Source: JAQSWP01 sp050185515
GTDB lineage: Bacteria > Pseudomonadota > Alphaproteobacteria > Reyranellales > JAQSWP01
NCBI GenBank assembly: GCA_050185515.1
Contig: JBFWZG010000133.1
Coordinates: forward strand, 1 to 9,674
Direction of reading: 5' to 3'
DNA length: 9,674 nt
The notes beneath the pieces are model-generated. The model had not been told where the DNA came from, searched no databases, and saw only the letters and a list, made by a program, of their open reading frames with translations. The position numbers and the translations under genes are program-made. Positions 1-5,833 of this stretch are shown one piece after another; positions within the stretch are counted from its first letter, which is position 1, and every line of letters starts with the position of its first letter.

Positions 1-378
1 TACAAGGCGGATGCCGACAAGGTGTGGCAGAAGATCCGCAGCTTCACGGGCCTGGCCGACTGGATGCCCGGCGTGCAATGCGAGGCCAGCGACGGCGGCA
101 AGACCCGCAAGCTGACCTTGCCGACCGGCGCTGTGATCGTCGAAACGCTTGAGACGTTCGACGAGCCCGGACGCACCTACGGCTACACCATCGTCACCGG
201 CCCGTTGCCGGTGAAGGACTACCATTCGGTCATCAAGGTGGTGCCGCGCACTGAGGGTTGCACGGTCGAATGGACGGGCAAGTTCGAGGCCGTCGGTCCA
301 GAAGCCGTGGCGAAGGGCATCGTCGAGGGAATCTATCGCGGCGGCCTGGCGGCGATCGGCGTCGCGGTCGGGGGGTAG
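1..378 (+). CDS. SRPBCC (START/polyketide-cyclase-like) family protein, 5' truncated
   Basis: The reading frame is open from base 1, so the gene begins upstream of the window; 125 codons remain before TAG at 376-378. The visible start YKADADKVWQ followed by FTGLADWMPG matches the beginning of small SRPBCC proteins (helix-grip fold, usually about 140-150 residues), where the first strand leads into 'A..VW..I..F.....W.P'. Near the end, the segment GIVEGIYRGGLAAI fits the long C-terminal helix that closes the hydrophobic pocket. Only about 15-25 N-terminal residues should be missing. Members bind lipids or aromatic ligands, or act as cyclases or hydrolases, but no catalytic residue can be assigned here. 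A GTG at 22 could be read as a start, but it would cut off the first strand, so I treat it as internal. The gene is convergent with the dehydrogenase at 513-1562; a palindrome separates them. Confidence 0.8.
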   Translation, partial: YKADADKVWQKIRSFTGLADWMPGVQCEASDGGKTRKLTLPTGAVIVETLETFDEPGRTYGYTIVTGPLPVKDYHSVIKVVPRTEGCTVEWTGKFEAVGPEAVAKGIVEGIYRGGLAAIGVAVGG

Positions 379-383
379 TACAG

Positions 384-510
384 AACTGTCATCCCGGCCG
401 TAGCCCGAAGGGCGGAGAGCCGGGACCCATCATGCCACCTGCACGATAATCAGGTTGGCAAACGGCGTTATGGGTCCCGCGTCTCGCTGCGCTCGCCCGG
501 GATGACAGTT
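384..510. repeat. 127-nt imperfect palindrome (REP/BIME-like), possible two-way terminator
   Basis: The outer arms are a perfect 14-nt inverted repeat: AACTGTCATCCCGG at 384-397 and its complement at 497-510. A second perfect pair is CGGGACCCAT at 421-430 with its complement at 470-479. A third, with one bulged base, is GCCACCT at 434-440 with AGGTTGGC at 452-459. The segments between (398-420 and 480-496) pair only partly. Each half resembles intergenic repeats with cores like GTCATCCCGG...CGGGACCCAT that I recall as common in alphaproteobacteria. It fills almost the entire space between two convergent genes, starting 5 nt after one stop codon and ending 2 nt before the other, so a transcript from either side would form a long hairpin. 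Role as terminator is inference; mobility is not shown by this single copy. Confidence 0.75.
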
Positions 511-512
511 TT

Positions 513-1562
513 TCACGGCTTCAGAATCACCCGCCCGACGACCTTGCCGGCCTTGAGTTCCTCCAGCGCATCGTAGGCGCCTTCGAGGGGGCGGGTGGAG
601 AAGGGCAGAGCCGGCACGCGGCCTTCGCGCACCAGCGCCATCAGTTCGCGCAGATCGTCCAGCGATCCGACATAGGAACCCTGGAGCGTCAGCATGCGCA
701 GGGGCAGGCCGGCGATCGAGAGCGGCGTGTCGCCGCCGAACAGGCCAACCACGGTGACGCTGCCGCCGCGGCGCACCGTGTCGACGGCGAACTGCAGCGA
801 GGACGGCGCACCGACGAAATCGATCGCGGCATCAACGCCGCCTTCGGCTACCAGCTTCGCCACGGCATCGGACGCCTTGGGATTGACGACGCGATCGGCA
901 CCGGTCTCGGTTGCGGCCTTCAGCTTCGCGTCATCGATGTCGGCGACGATGATCTCGGCGCCCGACATGGCCTTGGCCACCGCCACGCCGGCGAGACCGA
1001 CGCCGCCGGCGCCGATCATCAGCAACTTCTTCAGTCCGCCGCGCGTGGCTTGCGCCTTCTTGATGGCGCTGTAGGCGGTGATGCCGGAGCAGGCGTAGGT
1101 GCACGCCAGTTCCTGGGGCACGTTGCCGTAGTCGACCAGGTATTTAGAGCTCGGCACCATGACGTGATCGGCATAGCCGCCATCGCGGCGGGTGCCGAGC
1201 TGGCGCGGCGTGGCGCAGAGCAGTTCGTCGCCGCCGGTGCAGGCGGCGCACGTACCGCAGCCGATCCAGGGATAGACGACGAAGCGCTGTCCGACGCGGA
1301 CGTCCTTGACGTCGGGGCCGATGGCGGCAACCTCGCCGGCGATCTCATGGCCCAGCGTGTGCGGCAGCTTCATGCCGCGGCTGATCACTTCGAGCTTCTT
1401 GCCCATGCCGAGGTCGAAGAAGCCTTCCCAGATATGCAGGTCGGAGTGGCAGACGCCGCTCGACCCGATTCGCACCAGCACCTCCGATCCTTGCGGGCTG
1501 GGGGTGTCGTAGCTGTTGAGCTGCAGCGGCTTGCCGAATTCGACGATCTGCATGGCGCGCAT
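513..1562 (-). CDS. Zinc-dependent medium-chain alcohol dehydrogenase
   Basis: The gene encodes 349 residues, a normal length for the zinc-type MDR family. Catalytic zinc ligands are visible as Cys38 (GVCHSD), His72-Glu73 (GHE) and Cys158 (CSGITAY). The structural zinc site is Cys102, Cys105, Cys108 and Cys116, with the usual C-x2-C-x2-C-x7-C spacing. The Rossmann motif GAGGVG is at 184-189, and Asp208 at the end of the second strand favours NAD over NADP. It should oxidise an alcohol or reduce an aldehyde or ketone in the cytoplasm; the substrate is not readable. The start at 1562 is preceded by GAGGAG (complement of 1571-1576), 8 nt upstream. It is transcribed divergently from the MaoC-SDR-ABM operon, 80 nt away, which suggests shared regulation and perhaps a shared pathway. 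I find no truncation or missing metal ligand. Confidence 0.93.
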   Translation of the reverse strand: MRAMQIVEFGKPLQLNSYDTPSPQGSEVLVRIGSSGVCHSDLHIWEGFFDLGMGKKLEVISRGMKLPHTLGHEIAGEVAAIGPDVKDVRVGQRFVVYPWIGCGTCAACTGGDELLCATPRQLGTRRDGGYADHVMVPSSKYLVDYGNVPQELACTYACSGITAYSAIKKAQATRGGLKKLLMIGAGGVGLAGVAVAKAMSGAEIIVADIDDAKLKAATETGADRVVNPKASDAVAKLVAEGGVDAAIDFVGAPSSLQFAVDTVRRGGSVTVVGLFGGDTPLSIAGLPLRMLTLQGSYVGSLDDLRELMALVREGRVPALPFSTRPLEGAYDALEELKAGKVVGRVILKP

Positions 1563-1586
1563 TCTTGCGTCTCCTCGTTCCCTGTG

Positions 1587-1608
1587 CTGGCTTATTGTTG
1601 AAGGCCAG
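1587..1608. promoter_or_regulatory. Inverted repeat in divergent promoter region (candidate operator)
   Basis: CTGGC at 1587-1591 pairs with GCCAG at 1604-1608, and CTT/AAG inside it extends the stem with one bulge. It lies in the 80-nt space between the divergent dehydrogenase and MaoC genes, upstream of both Shine-Dalgarno sequences. Its position would suit a shared operator, but a 5-bp arm is short and no convincing -35/-10 pair is seen with it. Confidence 0.25.
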
Positions 1609-1642
1609 AGTAGACGGCCAAGCAGAGGAAGGGAAAGCCCAG

Positions 1643-2125
1643 ATGAGCGACCAGAAATTCCGGCCTGCGGATCACAGCTTCGGCGCGGCGCATTATTTCG
1701 AGGACCTTTCCGTCGGTCAGAAATTCTATATCAACTCGCGCACGCAGACCGATGCGCTGTTCGCCGCCTTTCAGCTGGCGTCCGGTGACAATCACCCGAT
1801 CCATTACGACCGGGAATACTGCAAGGCGCGCGGCCATCGCGACATGCTGGCGCACGGGCTGCAGGTGGCGATCCAGGCGGCGGCCGGGGCCGGCATCTTC
1901 CCGCATCATCTGGGCGATTCGCTGATCGCCTTTACCGAGCAGTCCTCGCGCTTCCTGAAGCCGGTCTACGTCGGCGACACGCTCTATCCGATGCTGGAGA
2001 TCACCGACCTCAAGCCTGGCCGCACCACCGGGCTGGTCGTCATGCGTGCCACGATCCACAACCAGACAGGCGAGCTGGTGATGGACGGAGAACACAAGTA
2101 CCTGGTGCGCAAGCGGCCGGCATGA
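1643..2125 (+). CDS. MaoC-like (R)-specific hydratase/dehydratase
   Basis: The product has 160 residues and a single hot-dog MaoC domain. The hydratase-2 signature is plain: ASGDNHPIH at 46-54, with Asp49 and His54 as the expected catalytic pair that adds water to, or removes it from, a CoA-linked enoyl group. The later stretch AFTEQSSRFLKPVYVGDTLY and the downstream strands (LKPGRTTGLVVMRATI) match the conserved second half of the family. I chose ATG 1643 because AGGAAGGG (1626-1633) lies 9 nt upstream and the protein begins as relatives do. A longer reading from 1565 would add about 26 residues of unlikely composition that overlap the ribosome-binding site. It is the first gene of a likely operon with the SDR (73-nt gap) and the ABM gene. 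A MaoC-SDR pair fits hydration followed by oxidation of an acyl-CoA intermediate; this is inference. Confidence 0.9.
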   Translation: MSDQKFRPADHSFGAAHYFEDLSVGQKFYINSRTQTDALFAAFQLASGDNHPIHYDREYCKARGHRDMLAHGLQVAIQAAAGAGIFPHHLGDSLIAFTEQSSRFLKPVYVGDTLYPMLEITDLKPGRTTGLVVMRATIHNQTGELVMDGEHKYLVRKRPA

Positions 2126-2198
2126 ACGGGCTGCATGAACGGACGTTTACAAGGCGGCGGGCGGCCGGCATGATCCGGGCAAAATGGGAGGCAAACGA

Positions 2199-2975
2199 AT
2201 GGCGGCTCTGAAGGGCAAGATCACCTGGGTGACCGGCGCGGGCACAGGGATCGGCAAGGCCGGCGCCATCGACCTTGCGAGGGCGGGCGCGCATGTCGTG
2301 CTGTCGGGCCGGCGCGAGGCGGCGCTGAAGCAGACGGCCAGGGCGATCGCCAGAGCGAAAGGCAAGTGCAGCATCGTGCCGCTCGACGTATCGGATCGCG
2401 CCGCCGTCAACGCGGCCGCCAAGGGGATACTGAAAGAGCACAAGCGGATCGACATCCTGGTCAACAGCGCCGGGCTCAACGTGCCGCAGCGCACCTTTCT
2501 CGACGTCAAGCCGGAAGGCTGGGACCAGGTCATCAATATCAATCTCAACGGCACGATGTATTGCGTCATGGCGGTGCTGCCGCAGATGCGGAGACGCAAG
2601 GACGGGCTGATCATCAACATCTCGAGCTGGGCGGGCAAATACATCGGCAAGGTGACAGGGCCAGCCTACAACGCTTCCAAGTTCGGCGTTTCGGCGCTGA
2701 CCGAGACGATCAACGCCGAGGAGGGCGCCAACGGCATCCGCGCCTGCTGCATATGCCCGGCCGAGGTGGCGACGCCGATCATGGACCGCCGGCCGGTGCC
2801 GCCGAGCCAGAAGGACCGCGCCCGGATGCTGCAGGAGGAGGATCTCGGCGCCACCATCGCCTTCGTCGCCGGCCTGCCGCCGCGCGCCTGCATCAACGAG
2901 ATCATCATCAGCCCGACCTGGAACCGCTCCTACATCGGCGGCCACGAACCGAATCGTCCGGCCAAACGCCGGTAA
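2199..2975 (+). CDS. Short-chain dehydrogenase/reductase (SDR)
   Basis: The product has 258 residues, the classical SDR length. The cofactor motif TGAGTGIG is at 12-19, and the strand-2 end reads SGRR with Arg38-Arg39, which favours NADP(H). NSAG is at 89-92, the structural Asn is N115, the catalytic Ser is in ISS at 141-143, and Tyr157 and Lys161 form YNASK. The active site is therefore complete. It should interconvert a ketone or aldehyde and an alcohol in the cytoplasm. Two in-frame ATGs exist, 2184 and 2199. I prefer 2199 because GGGAGG (2186-2191) sits 7 nt before it, whereas the ATG at 2184 overlaps that site and has no Shine-Dalgarno of its own. It is the second gene of the operon, 73 nt after the MaoC stop and 33 nt before the ABM start. 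The basic C-terminal tail (NRPAKRR) is not part of the fold. Confidence 0.92.
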   Translation: MAALKGKITWVTGAGTGIGKAGAIDLARAGAHVVLSGRREAALKQTARAIARAKGKCSIVPLDVSDRAAVNAAAKGILKEHKRIDILVNSAGLNVPQRTFLDVKPEGWDQVININLNGTMYCVMAVLPQMRRRKDGLIINISSWAGKYIGKVTGPAYNASKFGVSALTETINAEEGANGIRACCICPAEVATPIMDRRPVPPSQKDRARMLQEEDLGATIAFVAGLPPRACINEIIISPTWNRSYIGGHEPNRPAKRR

Positions 2976-3008
2976 TACCAACTTCCAACAGACAAAGAGG
3001 AGACAGAC

Positions 3009-3296
3009 ATGCTGGGCGTCATCGCCACATTGCGCATCAAGCCGGGCGCCAACGCGGAATTCGAGAAGGCCATGGGCGAGTTGCAGAAGGCCGTCCGCGC
3101 CAACGAGCCGGGCAACAAGCTCTACGTGCTGCACAAGACCGACGATCCGACGGTCTACGTCATGCTGGAGCGCTACGAGAACCAGGCGGCGCTGGAAGCG
3201 CACCGCGCCTCGACCCACTTCAAGACGCTGGGCGCCGCACTCGGCCCGCATATGGCGGGCCGGCCGGAAGTGAAGATCATGGAAGAGGTCAGCTAG
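3009..3296 (+). CDS. ABM-domain (YgiN-like) putative monooxygenase
   Basis: The product has 95 residues, the usual size for a single antibiotic-biosynthesis-monooxygenase domain, a dimeric ferredoxin-like fold. Recognisable parts are the first strand LGVIATLRIKPG (2-13), the helix to about residue 31, the strand YVMLERYEN (50-58) and the family pattern AHRASTHF with His65, Ser68 and His70. Relatives carry out cofactor-free oxygenation of quinols or polyketides, degrade haem, or have unknown roles; the haem-degrading subset cannot be claimed here. The start is supported by AGAGGAG at 2996-3002, 6 nt upstream. It is the last gene of the MaoC-SDR-ABM operon and is followed 24 nt later by a strong intrinsic terminator. 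Together these genes suggest oxidative processing of a small organic compound, but the substrate is unknown. Confidence 0.88.
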   Translation: MLGVIATLRIKPGANAEFEKAMGELQKAVRANEPGNKLYVLHKTDDPTVYVMLERYENQAALEAHRASTHFKTLGAALGPHMAGRPEVKIMEEVS

Positions 3297-3320
3297 TCGC
3301 TGTCCCGCCCTCGAACCAGG

Positions 3321-3356
3321 AAGGCCGGCGCCGCGAAGGACGCCGGCCTTTCTTTC
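3321..3356 (+). terminator. Intrinsic terminator between convergent genes
   Basis: A perfect 10-bp stem (AAGGCCGGCG at 3321-3330, CGCCGGCCTT at 3341-3350) with a 10-nt loop runs into a T-rich tail TTTCTTTC on the plus strand. It lies 24 nt after the ABM stop and ends the 1643-3296 operon. The other strand has the same stem but no T-run, so it is a weaker stop for the cynS transcript arriving from the right. Confidence 0.85.
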
Positions 3357-3369
3357 TCCGCGGAAAGAA

Positions 3370-3816
3370 TCAGTAGCTCTTGTAGGGCAGGAACTTGCCG
3401 CTCATGACGATCTTGACCCGGTCGCCCTTGGGATCGGGCAGGCGCTCCATGGTCATGTCGAAATCGATCGCCGACATGATGCCGTCGCCGAACTCCTCCT
3501 GGATCAGCTCCTTCCACGTCGTGCCGTAGACCTGCACCAGTTCGTGGAAGCGGTAGATCAGCGGATCGGTGGGCGGACCGGGCGGCAGCGAGCCGCGATA
3601 GGGCACCTCCTGCAGCAGCAGCGCTGCCTCGGGCGGCAGGCCGAACAGCTTCTGCGCCTTGCTCGCCTGGGCGGCAGTGAACTTCATCTGGCCGAGACAT
3701 GCGGCGGTAATCAGGATCGGCGAGGCGCCGCCAATCTTCTTGCCGATCTCCTTCCAGCTCAGCTTCTTCTTGCGCTTGGCCGAGAGGATCATCTCGGTCA
3801 CGTCTTGCCGTTTCAT
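3370..3816 (-). CDS. cynS: Cyanate hydratase (cyanase)
   Basis: The product has 148 residues (E. coli CynS has 156). Cyanase makes ammonia and CO2 from cyanate and bicarbonate, acting in the cytoplasm as a decamer. The N-terminal part (about 1-75) is the helical, lambda-repressor-like domain. The C-terminal catalytic domain begins near PPTDPLIYRFHELVQVYG (81-98). The active-site trio Arg89, Glu92 and Ser115 is present, equivalent to Arg96, Glu99 and Ser122 of E. coli, and the typical EEFGDGIMSAIDF ends the site. The start at 3816 overlaps the stop of the upstream ATPase gene as ATGA, and AGGAG lies 8 nt upstream inside that gene, so translation is probably coupled. Being the last gene of an ABC uptake operon identifies cyanate as a likely transported substrate. 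No carbonic anhydrase (cynT) gene is next to it. Confidence 0.97.
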   Translation of the reverse strand: MKRQDVTEMILSAKRKKKLSWKEIGKKIGGASPILITAACLGQMKFTAAQASKAQKLFGLPPEAALLLQEVPYRGSLPPGPPTDPLIYRFHELVQVYGTTWKELIQEEFGDGIMSAIDFDMTMERLPDPKGDRVKIVMSGKFLPYKSY

Positions 3817-4754
3817 TTCCTTATCTCCTGCAGGGACGGATGGCGCGGCCGCGGCGGGTCGTCGGCCGGCGCGTGCTCGACGGCAGCGACCGCCGGCTCG
3901 GCGCGGCCGGGATAGACCAGCCGGGGATGGCGCGGATCATGGCCGCCGCTTTCGACCTCGACGTCGAAGTTGCGCGAGCGGTCGACCAGGAACTCGATCA
4001 GATGGTTGCGGATGCGGTAGTAGTGCGGATGGCGATGCAGGTCATGGCGCGAGCGTTCGCGCGGCAGGGTGTTGACCACGATCTCCGCGATGCGCGCGCG
4101 AGGTCCGTTGGTCATCAGCACGATCTTGTCGGCCAGCATGATCGCCTCGTCGACGTCGTGGGTAATCATGAACACCGTCTGGCGCGTCTCCGCGCAGATG
4201 CGCAGCACCTCGTCCTGCAAGGTGCCGCGGGTCAGCGCATCGAGCGCGCTGAACGGCTCGTCCATCAGCAGGATCTTGGGGTCGATCGACAGGGCGCGGG
4301 CAATGCCGACTCTCTGCTTCATGCCGCCGGAAAGCTGCGCCGGCTTCTTGCGTTCGGAGCCCGCCAGCCCGACCAGCGCGATGAACTGCCGCGTCCGGTC
4401 GCGGATCTGCTCGCGCGACCATTTCGGCCAGCGCGATTTGACGGCGAAGGCGATGTTGCCTTCCACCGTCATCCACGGCAGCAGCGCGTGGCTCTGGAAG
4501 ATGACGGCGCGATCCAGGCTGGGGCCGGTGACTTCCTGGCCGGCGACGATGATCGAGCCGGCGCTGGGCGTTTCAAGCCCGGCCAGGGCGTTGAGGATGG
4601 TGGTCTTGCCGCAGCCGGAATGGCCGATGACGCAGACGAATTCGCCGCGCTCGACCGCGAACCAGACGTCCTCGAACACCAGCGTGCTGCCGCCGCCGGC
4701 GGCAGGGTAGGTCTTGCCCAGCCCCTCGATGCTGATGAGCGCTTTGTCGGTCAT
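3813..4754 (-). CDS. cynD: NrtD/CynD-type ABC transporter ATP-binding protein (cyanate/nitrate uptake)
   Basis: The product has 313 residues and powers import by the partner permease from the inner face of the membrane. Visible motifs are Walker A GHSGCGKTT (44-52), the Q-loop Gln87, the signature LSGGMKQR (141-148), Walker B ILLMDE (161-166) followed by PFSALD, and the H-loop His199 (MITHDVDEA). It belongs to the nitrate/taurine/sulfonate group; the RNHLIEFLVDRS stretch (249-260) is typical of the nitrate branch. Beyond about residue 268 is a 45-residue tail rich in Pro, Arg, His and Ala, with no recognisable domain, and the cynS Shine-Dalgarno lies in its coding sequence. The start at 4754 is 8 nt after the permease stop, with GGAG at the end of the permease gene. 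An upstream extension to 5066 would be read through the permease in another frame and is rejected. Confidence 0.93.
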   Translation of the reverse strand: MTDKALISIEGLGKTYPAAGGGSTLVFEDVWFAVERGEFVCVIGHSGCGKTTILNALAGLETPSAGSIIVAGQEVTGPSLDRAVIFQSHALLPWMTVEGNIAFAVKSRWPKWSREQIRDRTRQFIALVGLAGSERKKPAQLSGGMKQRVGIARALSIDPKILLMDEPFSALDALTRGTLQDEVLRICAETRQTVFMITHDVDEAIMLADKIVLMTNGPRARIAEIVVNTLPRERSRHDLHRHPHYYRIRNHLIEFLVDRSRNFDVEVESGGHDPRHPRLVYPGRAEPAVAAVEHAPADDPPRPRHPSLQEIRK

Positions 4755-4762
4755 CGCTCGGC

Positions 4763-5832
4763 CTACTCCGGAAACGTCACGAGACGGGACAGGCGCGCCA
4801 GCACCTGGTCGAGCAGCATGCCGATGACGCCAATCAGCAGGATCGCCGTGATGATGTTGGCCAGCGATAAATTGTTCCATTCGTTCCACACGAAGTAGCC
4901 GATGCCGGTGCCGCCGACGAGCATCTCGGCGGCCACGATCACCAGCCAGGCGATGCCGATGGAGATACGCATGCCAGTCATGATGGTCGGTGCGGCGGCT
5001 GGCAGGATCACGGTGAAGGCACGGCGGAACCAGCCGACCTCGAGGGTGCGCGCAACGTTGAGCCATTCGCGGCGCACGGCGGCGACCCCGAAGGCGGTGT
5101 TGATCAGCATCGGCCAGATCGAGCAGATGAAGATGACGAACACGGCCGAGATGGCGCTATCCTTGATGGTGTAGAGCGCCAGCGGCATCCAAGCCAGGGG
5201 CGAAATCGGCTTCAGCACCTGGATGAACGGATCCAGCGCGCGATAGACCAGGGGCGACATGCCGATCAGGAAGCCGAGCGGAATGGCGACCAGCGCCGCC
5301 AGCAGATAGCCGATCAGCACGCGCCCCAGCGAGTAGGCCAACTGGATCCCGATGCCCTGGTCGTTGGTGCCGCGCACGTAGAAGGGGTCGGTGATGTGGT
5401 CCCAGAGCTTGGCGCCGACGTCGAGCGGCGTCGGCACGCTGCTCTGGCCGCCGCCGGCCGCCGCCGCCCCGATCAGCTTCGCGTATTCGGGGTCGACGGC
5501 GGGCCCGGTCGGGCCGGTCTGCGCCGCGAACTGCCAAAGCAGCATGAGCGCNNNNNNNNNNNNNNNNNNNNNNNNNNNNNNNNNNNNNNNNNNNNNNNNN
5601 NNNNNNNNNNNNNNNNNNNNNNNNNNNNNNNNNNNNNNNNNNNNNNNNNNNGCGGCGTCGGCACGCTGCTCTGGCCGCCGCCGGCCGCCGCCGCCCCGAT
5701 CAGCTTCGCGTATTCGGGGTCGACGGCGGGCCCGGTCGGGCCGGTCTGCGCCGCGAACTGCCAAAGCAGCATGAGCGCGACGAAGATCAGCAGCGAGAGC
5801 AGGGCCGCACGGGCGGGCAACGACGCCTTCAT
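4763..5832 (-). CDS. cynB: NrtB/CynB-type ABC transporter permease, interrupted by assembly gap
   Basis: As written the gene is split by 100 N (5552-5651) and its two parts lie in different frames. The 127 nt on each side of the gap are identical. Removing the N run and one copy leaves 843 nt, an intact 280-residue protein of normal length for this family. In that product the first membrane helix is at about 8-26, followed by a Gly/Pro-rich periplasmic stretch (about 29-60) and five more hydrophobic segments (roughly 88-116, 131-146, 151-172, 211-230, 246-266). The EAA loop that contacts the ATPase is near 186-209 (ARTLEVGWFRRAF...LPAAAP). It forms the membrane channel for cyanate, nitrate or nitrite. 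The start at 5832 lies 1 nt after the stop of the binding-protein gene, with no strong Shine-Dalgarno, so re-initiation by the same ribosomes is likely. Confidence 0.9.
5425..5551. repeat. Gap-flanking 127-nt direct repeat, copy 1 (assembly overlap)
   Basis: This segment is identical base for base to 5652-5778 on the far side of the N run. It encodes residues about 19-60 of the permease. It most likely represents the shared end of two contigs rather than a genomic duplication. Confidence 0.95.
5552..5651. other. Assembly gap of 100 N
   Basis: Exactly 100 undetermined bases, the conventional placeholder for a gap of unknown size. Identical flanks and frame restoration indicate that the true sequence here has no missing bases. 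Confidence 0.99.
5652..5778. repeat. Gap-flanking 127-nt direct repeat, copy 2 (assembly overlap)
   Basis: Identical to 5425-5551. On this side it continues into the N-terminal codons of the permease (MKASLPARAALLSLLIFV, encoded at 5832-5779), so the real gene should contain one copy joined directly to the other side. Confidence 0.95.
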
Positions 5833-5833
5833 G

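Noticed and set aside
2040..3251. 403-codon minus-strand open frame
   Set aside because: It lies antisense to the SDR and ABM genes, which have complete catalytic motifs and ribosome-binding sites. The predicted protein is His/Arg/Val-rich with no recognisable domain.
3840..4898. 352-codon plus-strand open frame
   Set aside because: It is antisense to the ABC ATPase gene, whose Walker, signature and H-loop motifs are intact.
5425..5778. Genuine tandem or transposon-type duplication inside the permease gene
   Set aside because: The copies are perfectly identical, abut a standard 100-N placeholder, and their collapse restores the reading frame. Overlapping contig ends explain all of this.
4763..5832. 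Permease pseudogene by frameshift
   Set aside because: The frame difference comes only from the gap and the duplicated contig end; after collapse there is no frameshift or stop.
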